Of a stretch of 33,296 bases of DNA, positions 29,903 to 33,296 are shown piece after piece. The stretch's first letter is position 1, and each line of letters starts with the position of its first letter. This stretch comes from Planctomycetota bacterium (GTDB taxonomy: Bacteria > Planctomycetota > Phycisphaerae > Phycisphaerales > SM1A02), in contig QWPV01000026.1 of assembly GCA_003671055.1 (NCBI GenBank), forward strand, positions 1-33,296, read 5' to 3'. Made by a program: the position numbers and the translations under genes. Under the pieces are notes generated by a model. It ran no database searches, was not told the DNA's origin, and worked only from the letters and a program-made list of their open reading frames with translations.

Positions 29903-29982
29903 AACTTCACATGATTGCAGAGCGGAGCTCTGGATCATGCGTCGAATGTTCATCAACGCAACCGCCAGGAAGGCATTCAAGC

Positions 29983-30762
29983 GTGAGTTCAACAACCAGA
30001 ATCGTGCATTGTTTGGCGCAAGTTTGTGCGGCGTTTCTTGTATCTGTCGCGATCGCTGGCGGACCAGTGGATGATTCAAAGGCGCCGACACCACCGAGCG
30101 CAGTTGCAGTGCTCGCTCCTGCTCCACCCGAGTCCACGCCAGTTGTTGCAACACCGCTGAAAGGTCGTTCTCTCGGTGTTGCGCCCACGAGCGCACCGAG
30201 TTCGGTGAACGATGGTGCGCGCCCGATTGCAGCTGATGCAAACGGTCTCTTCGAGACTGTGCTACCCACAGCAGGTGCGCTTGCCGCAGTGATCATCGTC
30301 ATTCTCGGTGCGAAGTGGGCTGCGCAGCGCATGGGCATTCGTCTTTCAGGCGGTCGACGACCGAGTGGCGTCGTCGAGATCCTCGCGCGATACCCAATCG
30401 TGAAGGGTCAGCAAGTCATGCTCATGAAAGTTGCGCGACGCATTCTCGTCGTGCACCAGAGCAACGACGGCATGCGAACACTCGCGGAACTTTCGAGCGC
30501 AGAAGAAGTCGCCGACTTGATGGCGCGCATCGAAGCAGGCGATCGCGTGGCAAAGGATCCGCGCTTCGAAGCATCGCTGCAATCTGCGTTGAAGGGCGAT
30601 GTCCGCGGTGGATCCGTTCGAGGTCTCGACGCGGACACGGACGACTTCGGCACAGTTGAAACAATTGATCTCACCACGCGCACTCGATCACGCGCACGTG
30701 AGAGTGTGATTCCCAACACTGCAGCAGTTCGACGCGGACTCTTCGGAGGTCGTCTCGCTTGA
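29983..30762 (+). CDS. fliO: FliO, flagellar export-gate assembly protein
   Basis: A 259-residue protein. I start at the GTG at 29983, which follows AGGAAGG at nine bases and gives a hydrophobic signal (MSSTTRIVHCLAQVCAAFLV). The ATG at 29911 has no ribosome-binding site and would add 24 odd residues. A Pro/Ala/Thr-rich periplasmic stretch leads to the membrane helix LPTAGALAAVIIVILGAKWA near 91-112. The FliO domain follows (VVEILARYPIVKGQQVMLMK, VARRILVVHQSNDGMRTLAE), then an acidic cytoplasmic tail. FliO helps FliP form its pentamer and is often long in this group. Its TGA overlaps the fliP TTG start. Confidence 0.8.
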   Translation: MSSTTRIVHCLAQVCAAFLVSVAIAGGPVDDSKAPTPPSAVAVLAPAPPESTPVVATPLKGRSLGVAPTSAPSSVNDGARPIAADANGLFETVLPTAGALAAVIIVILGAKWAAQRMGIRLSGGRRPSGVVEILARYPIVKGQQVMLMKVARRILVVHQSNDGMRTLAELSSAEEVADLMARIEAGDRVAKDPRFEASLQSALKGDVRGGSVRGLDADTDDFGTVETIDLTTRTRSRARESVIPNTAAVRRGLFGGRLA

Positions 30763-31574
30763 CAATTTCTGCGACCATCCTCACGCTGAGCGCAAGCTTT
30801 GCGCAAGCAGCGAACACGCCGCTTGAGTCGATCAATCCGCTCAAAGTGCTCGAAGACGGCGCGAAAGTAGTGCCTGGCAGTGACGGCTCGCTCGGCAGCG
30901 CGCTCAACATTCTGCTGCTGCTCACGATGCTCACAGTGGCGCCGTCCATCTTGATTCTCTGCACAAGTTTCACACGTATCGTCGTCGTGCTTGGGTTGCT
31001 TCGACAGGCGATTGGTACGCAAACGCTGCCGCCCTCACAAGTCATCGTTGGCCTTTCGTTCTTACTCATGCTCGTCACGATGTCGCCGACCTTGACTGCA
31101 ATGTGGGACAAAGGTCTTGGTCCATACGCGCGCGGAGAACAGAAAGACCAGTTGCTTGCATGGGATCGCACGAAGGAACCGCTGCGCGAGTTCATGATCA
31201 CGCAGATTGAAGCCACAGGAAACACAAATTGCGTCACGATGATTCTCGAACATCGTGGCGTCGACACCTCGGATCCATCGTTGCTCACATGGGAGAAGGA
31301 CGTTGATCTTCTCACGCTCATCCCAGCCTTCGTGCTCAGTGAATTGAAGACTGCGTTCCTCATCGGCTTCCGCGTCTATTTGCCGTTCCTCGTCATTGAC
31401 ATGGTCATCGCAAGCGTGCTGGTTTCTATGGGAATGATGATGCTTCCGCCAGTGCTCGTGTCGTTGCCATTCAAACTTCTGCTCTTTGTGCTCGTGGATG
31501 GTTGGACACTCATTGCGGGAAGTTTGATTGGCGGCGTCCTACGCCCCATGCTTGAGTTGAATGGCGGAGTCTGA
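30759..31574 (+). CDS. fliP: FliP, flagellar type III export-gate protein
   Basis: A 271-residue protein. The start is TTG at 30759, supported by GGAGG nine bases upstream and by its overlap with the fliO stop (TTGA). A short signal-like segment is followed by the conserved FliP body: LLLLTMLTVAPSILILCTSF, TRIVVVLGLLRQAIGTQTLP, PSQVIVGLSFLLMLVTMSPT, and after the periplasmic loop LIPAFVLSELKTAFLIGFRV, YLPFLVIDMVIASVLVSMGM, MMLPPVLVSLPFKLLLFVLV. Five FliP with four FliQ and one FliR build the export gate. The loop between helices is of normal length. Confidence 0.95.
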   Translation: MTISATILTLSASFAQAANTPLESINPLKVLEDGAKVVPGSDGSLGSALNILLLLTMLTVAPSILILCTSFTRIVVVLGLLRQAIGTQTLPPSQVIVGLSFLLMLVTMSPTLTAMWDKGLGPYARGEQKDQLLAWDRTKEPLREFMITQIEATGNTNCVTMILEHRGVDTSDPSLLTWEKDVDLLTLIPAFVLSELKTAFLIGFRVYLPFLVIDMVIASVLVSMGMMMLPPVLVSLPFKLLLFVLVDGWTLIAGSLIGGVLRPMLELNGGV

Positions 31575-31594
31575 CGGAGATACAGGAACACACG

Positions 31595-31855
31595 ATGGAT
31601 ACCGACGCACTCGACATCGTCCGACAAGCCTTCTGGCTCGTGCTCATTCTTTCTGCGCCGGTGCTTATCGTGGGACTTGTCGTAGGACTTGTCGTGAGCG
31701 TTGTGCAAGCAGTGACTCAACTGCAAGAGCAGACACTCGTGTTCATCCCCAAGATCGTCTCGATGATCGGTGTTTCGATCTTCGTGCTGTCGTGGTTGAC
31801 ATCAGTAATCATGGAGTTCGCGACCGAACTCTTTACCTGGCAACCGGGAACCTAA
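31595..31855 (+). CDS. fliQ: FliQ, flagellar type III export-gate protein
   Basis: An 86-residue protein with two membrane helices (about 14-38 and 50-75). The family signature is clear: MDTDALDIVRQAFWLVLILS, APVLIVGLVVGLVVSVVQAV and TQLQEQTLVFIPKIVSMIGV. It starts 20 bases after fliP, with AGGA upstream of the ATG. Length is typical. Confidence 0.95.
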   Translation: MDTDALDIVRQAFWLVLILSAPVLIVGLVVGLVVSVVQAVTQLQEQTLVFIPKIVSMIGVSIFVLSWLTSVIMEFATELFTWQPGT

Positions 31856-31875
31856 CTCAGCGCTGTGACCACTGC

Positions 31876-32676
31876 ATGAGTGCACTTGAGCAACTATCTC
31901 AACATCTGCTCCCCGCGATCTTGGTGATCTCGCGGATCGGTGGGCTCGCGTTGCATGGGCCAGTGCTTTCGTCGCCAGCAATCCCGATGCATGTCAAGGC
32001 GTTTTTGGTGGTTTCGCTAGGGCTTTCCTGCTATCCCGCCATTGCGGCTGGCACGCAGTTTCCCGCGGAAGGGGGCTTGTTACTTGCTGCTGCCCTCATC
32101 GCGGGCGAACTCGTGATCGGTGCAGTGATCGGATTCCTCGCCACAGCGCCGATCTTGGCGATGCAGTTCGGCGGTGTCTTCATGGGTGCACAGATTGGCC
32201 TTGGTTTCGCGCGTTTCTATAACCCTGCGATCGATGACGAGAGCGACGCTGTGGAGCAGATTTTATTCTTCCTCGCGCTCGCGGTGTTTATTTCGCTCGG
32301 CGGACTCGAAGCGATGTTTGGCGCAGTGCTGTCGAGTTTCGCTGCGATTCCGCCAGGCTCAGTGTTTGGGCTTATCGGTGGAGGCGAAGGCGCGCCGTTA
32401 GCGGAGGTCGCGCTCGGCACGCTCTCGATTGCACTTGAACTTGGCCTTCGCGTTTCTGCGCCACTCTTCGCGATTGTCTTTATTGAAACGGTCGCGATGG
32501 GCTTTCTCTCACGCAGCGTTCCTCAACTCAACGTGATGAGCGTCGGATTTCCCGTGCGTCTCATCATCGGCTGCCTCGCGATTCTCGGCGGGCTTGCGTC
32601 CATTCATGAAGCACTCTTGAGCGGCACTGACGCAGCGATCACACGCCTCTTTGCATTCGGAGGCGCGCATGGCTGA
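31876..32676 (+). CDS. fliR: FliR, flagellar type III export-gate protein
   Basis: A 266-residue protein with six or more membrane helices. The ATG at 31876 gives MSALEQLSQHLLPAILVISR and the conserved GGLALHGPVLSSPAIPMHVK, FLVVSLGLSCYPAI, LIAGELVIGAVIGFLATAPI and MQFGGVFMGAQIGLGFARFY. The end has FIETVAMGFLSRSVPQLNVM and GFPVRLIIGC, both hallmarks. It caps the FliPQ assembly. The reading frame is open for another 105 codons upstream, but that stretch overlaps fliQ and is not FliR-like. The ribosome-binding site is weak, and coupling to fliQ is possible. Its end overlaps flhB by eight bases. Confidence 0.93.
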   Translation: MSALEQLSQHLLPAILVISRIGGLALHGPVLSSPAIPMHVKAFLVVSLGLSCYPAIAAGTQFPAEGGLLLAAALIAGELVIGAVIGFLATAPILAMQFGGVFMGAQIGLGFARFYNPAIDDESDAVEQILFFLALAVFISLGGLEAMFGAVLSSFAAIPPGSVFGLIGGGEGAPLAEVALGTLSIALELGLRVSAPLFAIVFIETVAMGFLSRSVPQLNVMSVGFPVRLIIGCLAILGGLASIHEALLSGTDAAITRLFAFGGAHG

Positions 32677-33296
32677 GGATCTCGGTGAACGCACAGAAGA
32701 CGCGACACCACGCAAGATGCGTGAAGCCCGCGAAGAAGGTCGCATCGCGAAGAGCGCGGATGCAACGAGTGGCATCATTCTGCTCGGCGCAACAGTAATT
32801 CTCGGCATGGGCATGCGTCCGATGCTGGTGTCGCTTGCTGCAGTGATCCAGCGCTCGCTCGAAGGTTCCGCCTACGTCGTGGAGGGCACGATCGACTCCT
32901 TGCATGACTCGATGTACCCAACGTTGGTGCAGGCCGCGCTCGCGGTGCTGCCGTTGCTGCTTGCAGCACTCGGCGTGTCGATCCTTGCAGTGTTTTGGCA
33001 AACGGGATTCCTCATCACTACGAAGTCCTTGGAGCCGAAAATTGAGCGTTTGAACCCGTTGCAGGGGTTCGGTCGCATGTTTAGCATCAAGACCGCGATC
33101 AAGACGGGCTTTGACGTGCTGAAGGTCGCGTTAGTGGGTGCGATGGTCTGGTTTGCTGCGGTGGACTTGTTCCCACAAATCGCGTCGCTTCCAGAGCTCG
33201 ATGCGCTTGAGGCAGCTGAAGCAATCGGCACGATGACCTACGACCTTGCGATTCGCGTTGCTGTTGCGCTGCTGATCCTTGGTTTGCTCGACTACT
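32669..33296 (+). CDS. flhB: FlhB, flagellar export switch protein, N-terminal part (runs off the right edge)
   Basis: The first 209 codons are in the window. It starts MAEDLGERTEDATPRKMREA then REEGRIAKSADATSG, the conserved amphipathic N-terminus of FlhB. Membrane helices follow (SGIILLGATVILGMGM; LAVLPLLLAALGVSILAVFW), then QTGFLITTKSLEPKIERLNP and LQGFGRMFSIKT, the conserved cytoplasmic loop. The NPTH autocleavage site, which switches export from rod/hook to filament, lies beyond the edge. The ATG at 32669 has GGAGG nearby and overlaps the fliR stop. Confidence 0.93.
   Translation, partial: MAEDLGERTEDATPRKMREAREEGRIAKSADATSGIILLGATVILGMGMRPMLVSLAAVIQRSLEGSAYVVEGTIDSLHDSMYPTLVQAALAVLPLLLAALGVSILAVFWQTGFLITTKSLEPKIERLNPLQGFGRMFSIKTAIKTGFDVLKVALVGAMVWFAAVDLFPQIASLPELDALEAAEAIGTMTYDLAIRVAVALLILGLLDY

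Noticed and set aside
31561-31875. Extended N-terminus of FliR
   Set aside because: The open frame continues upstream but overlaps fliQ in another frame, and its translation is not membrane-like; the FliR homology begins at the ATG at 31876.

Overview
The window looks like a chromosomal segment of a planctomycete, most likely of the class Phycisphaerae. This is an inference from content: a secreted protein with a PEP-CTERM-like tail (VPTPG, hydrophobic stretch, TRRRR end), a secreted enzyme ending in a two-repeat dockerin-like module closing on GVCP, a choice-of-anchor I protein, LptE- and BamD-like outer-membrane assembly proteins, and a flagellar export cluster. Base composition is moderately GC-rich. 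Genes are packed, many with 4-base stop/start overlaps. No insertion sequence, prophage, CRISPR array or ribosomal RNA was seen, and no gap between genes exceeds 300 bases.

Region by region. 1-1001 (minus): start of a choice-of-anchor I surface protein, a terminator, then a secreted lamin-tail-domain protein. 1168-1347 (minus): tRNA-Ser(CGA) with its own promoter and a strong hairpin behind it. 1378-10051 (minus): an eight-gene MoxR/Bat ('aerotolerance') operon, in transcription order MoxR ATPase, DUF58, DUF4381-like membrane protein, BatA, BatB, BatC, BatD, BatE-like; six of its seven junctions overlap or nearly touch. 10176-11460 (plus): a beta-hydroxyacid dehydrogenase and an unrecognised 105-residue basic protein, followed by a 12-bp ATGCATGC-type tandem repeat. 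11584-14666 (minus): sucC, a HAD phosphatase and a secretin-like exported protein. 14739-14829 (minus): tRNA-Ser(GCU). 14921-19194 (plus): a DinG/XPD-type helicase and a secreted vanadium-haloperoxidase-like enzyme whose end overlaps the end of pyrC. 19171-21700 (minus): dihydroorotase, a DUF4920-like lipoprotein, a strong terminator, and a cysteine-rich repeat lipoprotein with a potentially switchable leader. 21893-23691 (plus): a UvrC lacking its C-terminal HhH domain, and a DUF167 protein. 23693-27580 (minus): ftsH, then a BamD-like and an LptE-like gene as an overlapping pair. 27709-33296 (plus): a lipid kinase and the flagellar genes fliL, fliN, fliO, fliP, fliQ, fliR and the start of flhB.

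How the genes work together. The MoxR/Bat set probably forms a membrane-bound chaperone-like system: a cytoplasmic AAA+ ATPase, three proteins with intact metal-binding VWA motifs, and TPR and beta-rich partners facing the periplasm. The fli/flh set encodes the flagellar type III export gate (FliPQR-FlhB) with FliO as assembly factor, FliN as C-ring component and FliL at the stator; fliM is not in the expected place. LptE, BamD and several lipoproteins point to a Gram-negative type outer membrane.

The most interesting unexplained items are the cysteine-rich PGAVSG-repeat lipoprotein and its leader (21398-21767), the structured stretch between fliL and fliN (29288-29535), the ATGCATGC tandem repeat (11509-11550), and the unrecognised 105-residue protein.
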